From the IMG/VR virus record IMGVR_UViG_3300049478_000122, positions 1-36,291 of that record: DNA of 36,291 bases, one strand, 5' to 3'. The notes under the pieces are model-generated. The model did not search any database, had not been told where the DNA came from, and worked only from the letters and a program-made list of their open reading frames with translations. The position numbers and the translations under genes are program-made. This DNA comes from a virus. Below are positions 28,512-36,073 of the stretch, one piece after another; position 1 is the stretch's first letter, and every line of letters starts with the position of its first letter.

Positions 28512-29764
28512 GCAAAGCCGTTAAGAAGATTCGTGAGGTTTTGTCGCCTGCTTTTCGTTCGGGTGTAACTTCTCCTGATGGCCAGACGGTTTATGATACC
28601 GCGGTTATTCCGTTGGCTGATGTTTGGGAGCTTTACAAGCGTGATCCCACTTGCCATAGTAGTGTCGATTTGTTGGCTGCGTCGACTGTTGGTATGGGTT
28701 TTTACACGACTTGTGCCAGCAAAACTGATTATGCAGATGCGGAAGTTGCGAAAAAGGCTGTGGATGATTTCAACAAGGTCGTAAACTTGGATCGCATGCT
28801 GAACCGTATGGCTAAGCGGGTTATTGCTTGTGGGAATGATTTTTGGCTTAAAGTATCGCCTGTAGAGGTTGTTCGGCTTCCTATTGATGCTGTTGAGAAA
28901 ATCGAGGTCGAGTTTACTAACCAAGACCAGGTTAAGGTTCCGTTCAAGGTGAGCGGTTACAAACTTCGTGCCAAGTATGGCGGAGGGACACTTAAGTCTG
29001 ATGTGGTGATTCATTGGAAGCTTGAGGATGACGATGGTCCTTTTGGTTTTGGCATGGGTTTGCTGCAGACGTTGCTTCACACTTTGACGCTTGGCACTGA
29101 AAAGCGGCCTGCTTACGCTTTAATCAAGGCGAAGATTGAGACGATTATGCCGGGTATTTTTGAGAAGTATGCTGGTCCTGACGTTCTTGTGGGTGTGCCT
29201 GGCGCGAGTGATGAGACAATTCAGAAGTTTGAGAAAGCCATTAAGGAGCGAAAGAGAGAGGGTACATGGCTTTTCTACAGTGGAAAGACTAAAGATGGCG
29301 GGCCCGCCGTTAGCATTAATCCTGTTCAAATTGATCCACGTGCACGGTTTGACAGTTACATCGAGCACATGGTGAACCAGTTTTATCTCGGATGCGAAAC
29401 GCCATTACCGCGACTTTTCAGCACACCGGGCTTCACAGAGGCTTCTTCGAAAGCGGCTCTGCAATTACAGGAGATGCTGATTTTGCCTACTCAGCGGGAT
29501 ATTAAGCGAATAGTTGAGGGTGAACTTTTTGATGCAGTTGTTAAAGCCAAGTATGATCCTGATTTGGCTATGGTTCGGCTTAATTGGGGTGCCCAGGAGA
29601 CTCCTGAGTTGTTGGCTTCTGATTTGATTGCTGCTGCAACTGCAATTCCGCCACTTATTCGGCCTGAAGAATTTCGTAAGAACGCGGTTAAGGTTCTTCG
29701 TTGGGAGTTGTGGGATGAGAAGACGCAGCAACCAGGGCAAAGCTCTTCGGAGGCGAAGAAATGA
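28508..29764 (+). CDS. Portal protein
   Basis: The 418-aa product starts at GTG 28508. It reads as a portal: YKRDPTCHSSVDLLAASTVG, RMLNRMAKRVIACGNDFW, LPIDAVEKIEVEF, a basic loop and stem region (YIEHMVNQFYLGCETPLPRL), and TEASSKAALQLQEMLILPTQ. Portals form the 12-mer DNA channel at the capsid vertex. Here it lies downstream of the major capsid gene, whereas the common order is terminase, portal, protease, capsid. Confidence 0.85.
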   Translation: MSKAVKKIREVLSPAFRSGVTSPDGQTVYDTAVIPLADVWELYKRDPTCHSSVDLLAASTVGMGFYTTCASKTDYADAEVAKKAVDDFNKVVNLDRMLNRMAKRVIACGNDFWLKVSPVEVVRLPIDAVEKIEVEFTNQDQVKVPFKVSGYKLRAKYGGGTLKSDVVIHWKLEDDDGPFGFGMGLLQTLLHTLTLGTEKRPAYALIKAKIETIMPGIFEKYAGPDVLVGVPGASDETIQKFEKAIKERKREGTWLFYSGKTKDGGPAVSINPVQIDPRARFDSYIEHMVNQFYLGCETPLPRLFSTPGFTEASSKAALQLQEMLILPTQRDIKRIVEGELFDAVVKAKYDPDLAMVRLNWGAQETPELLASDLIAAATAIPPLIRPEEFRKNAVKVLRWELWDEKTQQPGQSSSEAKK

Positions 29765-29991
29765 CCGAGGTTCCGTATGGGCAGTTTGACAAGGCGTATC
29801 AGGCTATTCATAGTGCTTTGAGTGGGTTGATGGCGCCGCCTCCAGGCAAGAAGATCACTAAATTCGCTTTCACATGGAACGTGGACGGAACCATCGCCAC
29901 GTTGAAAGCGTACGATGGTATAGAGTTGCTATTTACTTTAACGTTCGCATGGAATGAAGACGACACTTTGAAGGAAGTGGAAAGAACATGA
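29761..29991 (+). CDS. Small virion-module protein
   Basis: The 76-aa product from ATG 29761 overlaps the portal stop. The second half is beta-rich: ITKFAFTWNVDGTIATLKAYD and LLFTLTFAWNEDDTLKEVER. It resembles small accessory proteins common in fibre cassettes of tailed viruses. The function is unknown. Confidence 0.6.
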   Translation: MTEVPYGQFDKAYQAIHSALSGLMAPPPGKKITKFAFTWNVDGTIATLKAYDGIELLFTLTFAWNEDDTLKEVERT

Positions 29992-30191
29992 GCGTAAAAA
30001 TTGAAGAGGACGCATTGTTTCTTGACACTGGCATAGTTCTTATTTCGTTAGGCGGAAAAGATAAGATTGGTTTCAAACAGGAAGACGGCCACCTTTTTGT
30101 CTATGTAAAAGTTGGTCAACATATATACGTGAATCATAGGCTTTACCATAATCCAACTGACTTTCAACTTAAAATGGAATTGACGGAGTAG
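29988..30191 (+). CDS. Small beta-rich protein
   Basis: The 67-aa product from ATG 29988 overlaps the previous stop. It has alternating strands (VKIEEDALFLDTGIVLISLG, HLFVYVKVGQHIYVNHRLYH). It probably belongs to the fibre or whisker cassette. No family was recognised. Confidence 0.55.
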   Translation: MSVKIEEDALFLDTGIVLISLGGKDKIGFKQEDGHLFVYVKVGQHIYVNHRLYHNPTDFQLKMELTE

Positions 30192-30207
30192 GAGGTGAAA
30201 AAGGAAA

Positions 30208-30708
30208 ATGCCTGAAACATGGAAAAAGATTCCGTGGGCTGATGAAGTAGCTCTTGTGAGCGACGAAGTAGCACATGATGTTGGAACAGTAGCGGGCGCA
30301 GGAGTAGCGACAGACGCAAGCAGACACGACCACGTTCACAGACTCGGAAATGGAGCGGTAGATGTCGCAGCCGTATTGGCGACAGATGTTGTTGAAACGC
30401 TAAAGATAAAGGATGCAAACGTAACCGCCGCAAAGTTAGCAACAGACGCCGTTGAGACACTGAAGATAAAGGATTTGAACGTGACCACAGGAAAAATAGC
30501 CGCAGACGCGATTGACGCCACAAAAGTTGCAGACGACGCAATCGGCAGCGAACACATCGAGCCATTGTCAGCGGCGTTAGACGTGAATGGGCAGCAACTT
30601 AACGATGCTGTTCTCCAGAATTCAGCCGCAGCACCAACAGCAGTCAAAGGAAAACCCTACTACGACACAGACGACGACCACGTGTATGTTTGCACGTCGG
30701 TAGCATAA
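30208..30708 (+). CDS. Fibre-like repeat protein
   Basis: The 166-aa protein from ATG 30208 has an excellent GGAGGTGA site. It begins TWKKIPWADEVA, an anchor-like segment also found in the gene at 30935. It continues with triple-helix-like fibre repeats (ETLKIKDANVTAAKLATDAV, then ETLKIKDLNVTTGKIAADAI) and ends with YYDTDDDHVYVCTS, a common phage fibre end. It is a likely head or neck fibre, given its place between portal and connector genes. Confidence 0.7.
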   Translation: MPETWKKIPWADEVALVSDEVAHDVGTVAGAGVATDASRHDHVHRLGNGAVDVAAVLATDVVETLKIKDANVTAAKLATDAVETLKIKDLNVTTGKIAADAIDATKVADDAIGSEHIEPLSAALDVNGQQLNDAVLQNSAAAPTAVKGKPYYDTDDDHVYVCTSVA

Positions 30709-30721
30709 GGAGGTGAAATGC

Positions 30722-30934
30722 TTGCCGAAAATTCCCTTGAAAGAGGAGAACGTACTCCTCATTATTCAAGAGTGGGAAACAAAATGGAAAAAGCTGAAAC
30801 AGGAAGAAATTAACCGTTGCTACAATGAAATTGCCGATGTGTGCAGTCGGTATCCAAGTCCCACGGTTATTGTTGCTTTGGAGCTTGTAAAAGCTCAGCT
30901 TATATCAGCTAAATTGAACGAAAAGGAAAAATAA
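30722..30934 (+). CDS. Small helical protein
   Basis: The 70-aa product from TTG 30722 lies five bases after AAGGAGGTGA; GTG 30713 overlaps that site and is less likely. It is helical (LLIIQEWETKWKKLKQEEIN, ALELVKAQLISAKLNEKEK). It sits between two fibre genes with the shared anchor and may assist their folding or attachment. Confidence 0.55.
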   Translation: MPKIPLKEENVLLIIQEWETKWKKLKQEEINRCYNEIADVCSRYPSPTVIVALELVKAQLISAKLNEKEK

Positions 30935-31357
30935 ATGGTCACTTGGAAGAAAATCCCGTGGAGTGATGAAGTTCCCAGCGGAAGCACGGGAACAAACAAA
31001 ACTACGTTAACCTTCGCTGTTGTTGGAACGTTAACTACGGGCACGGATAAGGCTCCGACTATCGTGGCACCGTGCACTCTCACCATCGTCAAAGTCAAGA
31101 TTGTCGTGAAAACTGCGCCGACTGGAGCAGCCTTAATCGTTGACGTTAACAAGAACGGAACAACAATCTTCACGACTCAAGGCGGAAGACCAAGCATCGC
31201 CATTGGAGAGACGACGGATGATTCAGATACACCTGATGTAACCGCGCTGGCTGAAACTGATAAACTCACGATTGACATTGACCAAGTTGGCTCTACTGTG
31301 GCGGGCGCGGATTTAACTATTGAAGTGGTGTGCACTCAATCGGTGGTGTTTAGTTAA
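30935..31357 (+). CDS. Beta-rich fibre/appendage protein with shared anchor
   Basis: The 140-aa protein from ATG 30935 starts TWKKIPWSDEVPSG, nearly the same anchor as the fibre gene at 30208. The rest is beta-sandwich-like (TLTIVKVKIVVKTAPTGAAL, TTIFTTQGGRPSIAIGE). It probably attaches to the same site on the virion. The stop overlaps the next start. Confidence 0.65.
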   Translation: MVTWKKIPWSDEVPSGSTGTNKTTLTFAVVGTLTTGTDKAPTIVAPCTLTIVKVKIVVKTAPTGAALIVDVNKNGTTIFTTQGGRPSIAIGETTDDSDTPDVTALAETDKLTIDIDQVGSTVAGADLTIEVVCTQSVVFS

Positions 31358-31881
31358 TGACTCAGCATAATTTTGGGTATGAAACACTGGGAACAACTTA
31401 TACATCGACGATTATTGAGAATGTTATTTATGGTTCTGTTTTCACTATTACGGAGGATGCCAGTGCCGCAGATAGCATAAAAGTTGGATTGGCCAAATCG
31501 GCAGCTTTCGGTTGGACGGGAAAAGTTAAATGTGCTATTTACAAGCACAGTGACCTAAGCCGTGTAGGTGTGACGGAAGAACGCACTCTCACATTAACGA
31601 ATACATTCACATGGTATACTTTCAACTTTAACGCTCCCAAACCAAGTCTCGTGATAAACACACCTTATATTCTTGTTGTTTGGTCTGAAAACGTAACTGG
31701 TTATTCTTATGTTTGTGGCGATAACGGTGATACAAACCAATGTCACTATCAAGCAATAACTTACGATGGTTTTCCCGACCCGTTAGTTCCCACTCATATG
31801 AGCAGGAAGTACAGTATTTACTGCACTTACACGGTAGGAGGAGCGCCACCTGCTGGCGGGGTTTTGGCTCAGGTGATGTGA
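31357..31881 (+). CDS. Jelly-roll receptor-binding-like protein
   Basis: The 174-aa product from ATG 31357 has YGSVFTITEDASAADSIKVG, KVKCAIYKHSDLSRVGVTEE and TNTFTWYTFNFNAPKPSLVI, then YILVVWSENVTGY: a beta-sandwich module of the kind seen in viral adhesins and carbohydrate-binding domains. It is the last gene of the cassette, followed by a gap with terminator-like T-runs. It is a candidate receptor-binding protein. Confidence 0.6.
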   Translation: MTQHNFGYETLGTTYTSTIIENVIYGSVFTITEDASAADSIKVGLAKSAAFGWTGKVKCAIYKHSDLSRVGVTEERTLTLTNTFTWYTFNFNAPKPSLVINTPYILVVWSENVTGYSYVCGDNGDTNQCHYQAITYDGFPDPLVPTHMSRKYSIYCTYTVGGAPPAGGVLAQVM

Positions 31882-32047
31882 GAAGTGAGAGTCAACTACC
31901 ACGTACTATGTTGGGATGCTCATAGTATTGCTCTGTTGAAAATATAGTTTATTCTAACGTGTTTTTTCTAGTGTATTTATTTTCACAAAATTGTTTAAAA
32001 ACGGTCTTCAGGTATCGTAATATTAACTAAACCCGTTTGAGGGTAAC
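31882..32047 (+). other. Intergenic region with T-run terminator and TATA-like element
   Basis: About 165 AT-rich bases hold no gene. A six-T run (around 31963-31968) followed by more T-rich sequence is a likely archaeal terminator for the capsid/fibre transcript. GTTTAAAAACG (around 31992) is a TATA-like element that could restart transcription for the neck/tail genes. Confidence 0.5.
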
Positions 32048-32425
32048 TTGTTGGTAGCCGTAACGCCTTCAGAAATTCGAGAGCGAGTGAATCTTACTGA
32101 AGTGGATGTGCCAGATGCTATTGTGTTGAGGTTTGCGAAGGCTGCTGCCGTTACTGTTGGCTTGGAACTTGGCAAGACAGTGGACTACACAAATTGCACT
32201 GATCAAGAGGCTGAGGCGATAAAGAATATTGCTGCGGTTTATTGCGCATGTAAAGTTACTGGCGGTTCAGCTTCTGGTCTTAGCTTTCGCATCGGAGATT
32301 TAGCAGTTAATGAATCAAACGCCTCCACACAAAGCGGCCTCAGTAGAGAAAACCTGCAGTTTCTGATGAATGAAGCGGAACGGATCATTGAGAAGCTGAA
32401 GGCGCCGTATGTGGGGAGTGCGTAG
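32048..32425 (+). CDS. Head-tail connector (gp6-like)
   Basis: The 125-aa product from TTG 32048 (or TTG 32051) has the compact helical pattern of head-tail connectors: VTPSEIRERVNLTEVDVPDA, RFAKAAAVTVGLEL, EAEAIKNIAAVYCACKVTGG, then a helical end (LQFLMNEAERIIEKLKAPY). It follows the fibre cassette and precedes the neck proteins. The next gene begins only two bases after its TAG if the ATA codon at 32428 is used. Confidence 0.65.
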   Translation: MLVAVTPSEIRERVNLTEVDVPDAIVLRFAKAAAVTVGLELGKTVDYTNCTDQEAEAIKNIAAVYCACKVTGGSASGLSFRIGDLAVNESNASTQSGLSRENLQFLMNEAERIIEKLKAPYVGSA

Positions 32426-32463
32426 CGATAGGCACTGTTCCCGATGCTTACTACGAGTTTGTA

Positions 32464-34050
32464 ATGCATTATGCGCCTTTCTTCTACGTTATTCCGACCG
32501 CAATGACTGCAGATCCGCCTGCTGGACAGAAAAACGTCACCGTTGCAGACGGTTCTAAATTTCAAGCTGGCTTTCCAGTCGAAATTAAGGATGATGCTCA
32601 CAGCGAATGGAACGAAGTCGACAGTGTCTTAGGCAATGTTGTGACGATGAAGAACAATCTTGCTTACACTTACTACGTATCTAAGGATGGCACGGTTGAG
32701 GGTCCTGATCCCGCGTTTGCTCGTGGGACTTTTCCTGCTGCTTTCGCTATTGAGTTTCTCTATGAAGCTTATTTGGCGCCTCAGTTCTCTTCTCTGCAAG
32801 CGGATATCTTAGCGAAAATCGTGAATCTCGCAGATTGGCTTCTTACGCAGCAATGTGTTGATCCAGCGAAGAAGGCGTATGGCGGCTTCAAGAACATGGA
32901 AAGTAGCACCGAGTATTGGAGTGTCGACGCTGGCCGTGTTATTCCTGCATTATTAAAGGCATACGCTCTCACGAATGATGCGGATTATCTTGACGCTGCA
33001 AAGCTTGCTGGCTACACGTTTCTCTATAACATGCAACATCAGCCTGAGGTCTTAGGTGTTCACGATCGGTATTATGGCGGTTTTGCACGGTACGTGAAGT
33101 TGGATGATTCTTGGAGCCAATGGATGCCGATTGAGGATATCTATTGTTTCATTGGCTTGAAAATGCTCGCAGATACTTATGATATCGTGAATGCGACCCG
33201 GTACTATGCTATGATTAGTGATGCTATCGCCTTTTTGCGTTCAGGCTTTGAAGAATTTTGGCTTTATTTTGATCCGAAGCCTTCTGGTGATGGCGCATGG
33301 CACCGCGTAGGCTTAAACAATACTGAAATCTATGACGACCCATTTAGTTTCGCACTTTTGGGGCTTTACACATATGAGAGTTGGAGTCTAACTTGCCAAA
33401 AAGTTTACGCTTTTCTGCAAAGCATTCGGGCTTCTGGACAGTATCCTGGCTATGATCCAAGCATCTGTTGGCCAGGCTACATGGATGTAGTCACACGTTT
33501 TTCAGCGTGCGCCTATTATGATGCGGTCACAACGGGAATCCTGTGGAAGATTCGCAAGGAAAGAGATCCTCCAAGCTTCAAACTTGCCTACGACGTCGTG
33601 AACAAGTATTCTGGCGAGTTTTTGTATTGGGGTCCTGTTTTCACGGATTATAGCCCCATCACGCCTCAGAAAGCCATGGCAAACGTAACCTGGTTGGCCA
33701 GAATGTTCCTCAATTACGAGGAGCCTCTCACTCGATTCACTAGGATCCTCAACAGTAAAGGCGAGGTCGTGCTGCTGTATCCGGTCCGTCAGGCCGTTGA
33801 AACTGTGAGTTATGGCGAGCCCTTGGATTTGCTAGCGATTGTTTCGCCTCTACGAGCTGAGGAAGTTATTCTTGAGCCAGGATATTTTCTTAATGACTAT
33901 GTAATCTTCTACACGTTCATTCCAGCTCGGGTGCATGATAAGATACGTCGCAAGGGCGAGGATTACGAGCTTCAGACCGTTCAGCCTTTCACCTATGAAA
34001 ATCAGACGATCTACTTCAAATCGACAGCTAAGAGGCTTTTGGCGACATGA
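32464..34050 (+). CDS. Neck protein with inserted (alpha/alpha)6 glycosidase-like domain
   Basis: The 528-aa protein from ATG 32464 has three parts. The N-terminus is a small beta domain (QKNVTVADGSKFQAGFPVEI). Residues about 85-430 form a helical repeat barrel with paired helices (SVDAGRVIPALLKAYALTND, YCFIGLKMLADTY, KAMANVTWLARMFLNY), like six-hairpin glycosidases or epimerases. The C-terminus (PARVHDKIRRKGEDYELQTV) is head-closure-like. It probably acts on host-surface glycans. The frame extends upstream to an ATA codon at 32428 (with GGGGAG before it), adding VPDAYYEFV, so the real start may be there. Confidence 0.7.
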   Translation: MHYAPFFYVIPTAMTADPPAGQKNVTVADGSKFQAGFPVEIKDDAHSEWNEVDSVLGNVVTMKNNLAYTYYVSKDGTVEGPDPAFARGTFPAAFAIEFLYEAYLAPQFSSLQADILAKIVNLADWLLTQQCVDPAKKAYGGFKNMESSTEYWSVDAGRVIPALLKAYALTNDADYLDAAKLAGYTFLYNMQHQPEVLGVHDRYYGGFARYVKLDDSWSQWMPIEDIYCFIGLKMLADTYDIVNATRYYAMISDAIAFLRSGFEEFWLYFDPKPSGDGAWHRVGLNNTEIYDDPFSFALLGLYTYESWSLTCQKVYAFLQSIRASGQYPGYDPSICWPGYMDVVTRFSACAYYDAVTTGILWKIRKERDPPSFKLAYDVVNKYSGEFLYWGPVFTDYSPITPQKAMANVTWLARMFLNYEEPLTRFTRILNSKGEVVLLYPVRQAVETVSYGEPLDLLAIVSPLRAEEVILEPGYFLNDYVIFYTFIPARVHDKIRRKGEDYELQTVQPFTYENQTIYFKSTAKRLLAT

Positions 34051-35039
34051 CAGCTCTAGAAAATCCTGACGTAACTATTGCAAGGTTAATCAGGCAAAAC
34101 ATCCGTGTTCTAAAGGATGATGGGAATTCTGCAAATATTCTCGTCATAAATGAGAGTTATGATCGGGAATTTTTGAGGGAAAGAGATGGGCAGATAACCG
34201 TAAACTTTGACCAAAGTACGGATCAGAAATTAGAGTTAGTTGGTCGACTTAGACGCAGGATCTTAGGCCTTAGATCTAATATTTACACGGTCGACAAAAC
34301 TGTGCCAGGTGTAGATCCTGGCCAGGTCATGCGGGATAAGATAATCGCCGAGATTAACCGTATAATTCGGGAGAACCGTAATGTGCCAAATCAGGCAAGC
34401 TATGACTTTGTGGGTCTTGGCTATCCTTCTGGAGACCCTCATAAGGCGTTTCAGTCTGGCGCCTCAACCGAGATCTCGCCTGATAACCCATTGTGGATTG
34501 AGCTTACAAACACGGAGTACGTGAAGGTCTGGTATAGCGACGATAATCGCTATTCGAAAAGTCACAATGTCAATAATGAATATGCAATGATGCTTTTCCG
34601 CTTTAAAATGAATGCTCGAGAAGATGTTATCAAACAGATTGTTTTGAGTTTTGAGGGTTATGGCACTGCTCCGGGCGGTAATGGCTTCCTGATTGAGGTT
34701 TGGAATCATGTAGCTGGGGCTTGGCAGCAGGCGCAGGCTAGTCCCGCGAGCGCTGAGGATTCAACGGTTTCAATAACGTTGCTATCTGACATCACGAATT
34801 ATGTTGACGCGAATGGCTATGTTTGGCTTTTTGCGAGAACTTATCATGCGAGTGATGGTGAGACTGCTGCCATCTTAAACTGTGATTACGTTAAATGCAC
34901 GATTCAGGTTAACGGGATCACATTCTGCGACGTAGTCACTTACCGAAATATGCCCATAAACCCTGAAGTGAAGCCCTTCGTGTTCCAAACTGAGTTCATC
35001 CTCAAAGGATGGTTCTTCGAGATGATCTCAGGAGTGTAA
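34047..35039 (+). CDS. Tail completion protein with beta-sandwich insert
   Basis: The 330-aa product from ATG 34047 overlaps the previous stop. The N-terminal part has DREFLRERDGQITVNFDQST and VMRDKIIAEINRIIRENRN, typical of tail terminator-type proteins. Residues about 140-285 form an inserted lectin-like sandwich (FLIEVWNHVAGAWQQAQ, YVWLFARTYHASDGETAAIL). The C-terminus returns to the core (RNMPINPEVKPFVFQTEF). The insert may bind sugars on host cells. Confidence 0.65.
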   Translation: MTALENPDVTIARLIRQNIRVLKDDGNSANILVINESYDREFLRERDGQITVNFDQSTDQKLELVGRLRRRILGLRSNIYTVDKTVPGVDPGQVMRDKIIAEINRIIRENRNVPNQASYDFVGLGYPSGDPHKAFQSGASTEISPDNPLWIELTNTEYVKVWYSDDNRYSKSHNVNNEYAMMLFRFKMNAREDVIKQIVLSFEGYGTAPGGNGFLIEVWNHVAGAWQQAQASPASAEDSTVSITLLSDITNYVDANGYVWLFARTYHASDGETAAILNCDYVKCTIQVNGITFCDVVTYRNMPINPEVKPFVFQTEFILKGWFFEMISGV

Positions 35040-35085
35040 AATCATGGTCATGAAAAAATGACAAAAGAAGGAGGAATAAAAGAAA

Positions 35086-35913
35086 ATGTCTGAACCATAT
35101 GGTGGGCATGAAGCAAAACTTGCATACGTAAGCGAAGCCAACTATGGCGTAACACCAGCGACTCCCGCTATGATTCAAATAACAGCGGAAAACGTTGAGC
35201 CAGCAATTGACCCAAGCTTAATCGAAGTGCGAGGCATAGGCTCTAGGGATTTAGCGTTTATTCGCAAAGGCCTTAGACTCGTAAACCTGAAGTTTGCCTA
35301 TTATCTCCAAAATATCACAGAACTAAACCTCGCTATGAGTTTAGCTTCAATCAGCGCTGAGGTTTTCTACGAAAAAACCAGTGGCATAATATCGCTGTTA
35401 CACAAAGGCTGCATGATGGATAAAGCGACTGTGGAGTGCGCGGTTGAAGATCTTGCCAAAGTAAATGTTGAATGTATTGGCCAAGATCTGGCTGTTGGAA
35501 CAGCTAAAGTTGGAGCGAGCTATACGCCTTGGTCAGATGTTCCAGTGGCGTTCTACGAGAGTTATGTCAAAAAGCAGACCGTAGCCTTGGAGCGTGTGAC
35601 CGCATGGAAATTCACCGTTGAAAACCATTTGAAACGGGTTCCAGTGATTCGCAGCACAAATGGCCAATTGCTAAAGTATCTGATGGAAAGGCATAGGAGC
35701 ATAAGTGGCGAAATCGAGTTTGAATTCGAAGTCAAGGAAGAATACGATGATGTAGTGAGTGACACAGCTTTTACGCTTGAAATTGGCTTAGGCAGCACAA
35801 ACAAGGCAACTTTCACTGATTGCAAATGGAAAAATGTTGGCTCGCCGACACGCATCGAGGATCTTATCGCTTTAAAGGCGCCGTTTGTTGCGAAAAGCGT
35901 AGCCATAGCTTAA
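35086..35913 (+). CDS. Major tail (tube) protein
   Basis: The 275-aa product from ATG 35086 has GGAGG upstream. It starts YGGHEAKLAYVSEANYG, then strand-rich segments (GSRDLAFIRKGLRLVNLKFA, KRVPVIRSTNGQLLKYL, SGEIEFEFEVKEEYDDVV) and FTDCKWKNVGSP. The pattern and position (after tail completion, before the chaperone) identify the tail tube subunit. It is a non-contractile tail candidate, since no sheath gene is found. Confidence 0.8.
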   Translation: MSEPYGGHEAKLAYVSEANYGVTPATPAMIQITAENVEPAIDPSLIEVRGIGSRDLAFIRKGLRLVNLKFAYYLQNITELNLAMSLASISAEVFYEKTSGIISLLHKGCMMDKATVECAVEDLAKVNVECIGQDLAVGTAKVGASYTPWSDVPVAFYESYVKKQTVALERVTAWKFTVENHLKRVPVIRSTNGQLLKYLMERHRSISGEIEFEFEVKEEYDDVVSDTAFTLEIGLGSTNKATFTDCKWKNVGSPTRIEDLIALKAPFVAKSVAIA

Positions 35914-35917
35914 GGTG

Positions 35918-36073
35918 ATGAAAGTGGATAACGTGCAAATCAAACTTTTGGGAACTTTGCAGGGGCGTCTTCTACGGTTGCCTAAGTCATTGCAGAAGAT
36001 CATTCTTGTGGACCTTGAGGCTGCTGCTGCCAACCGTCTAAATGTCATGGAGAGGGTGAATTGTGCGAACTGA
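35918..36073 (+). CDS. Small protein between tail tube and chaperone genes
   Basis: ATG 35918 overlaps AAGGTGAT; GTG 35924 has better spacing. The product is 49-51 aa, helical at the start (LGTLQGRLLRLPKSLQKIIL) with VDLEAAAANRL. It overlaps the chaperone start by 11 bases. Tail operons often carry a small chaperone-related gene here, but this one has no recognised domain. Confidence 0.5.
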   Translation: MKVDNVQIKLLGTLQGRLLRLPKSLQKIILVDLEAAAANRLNVMERVNCAN

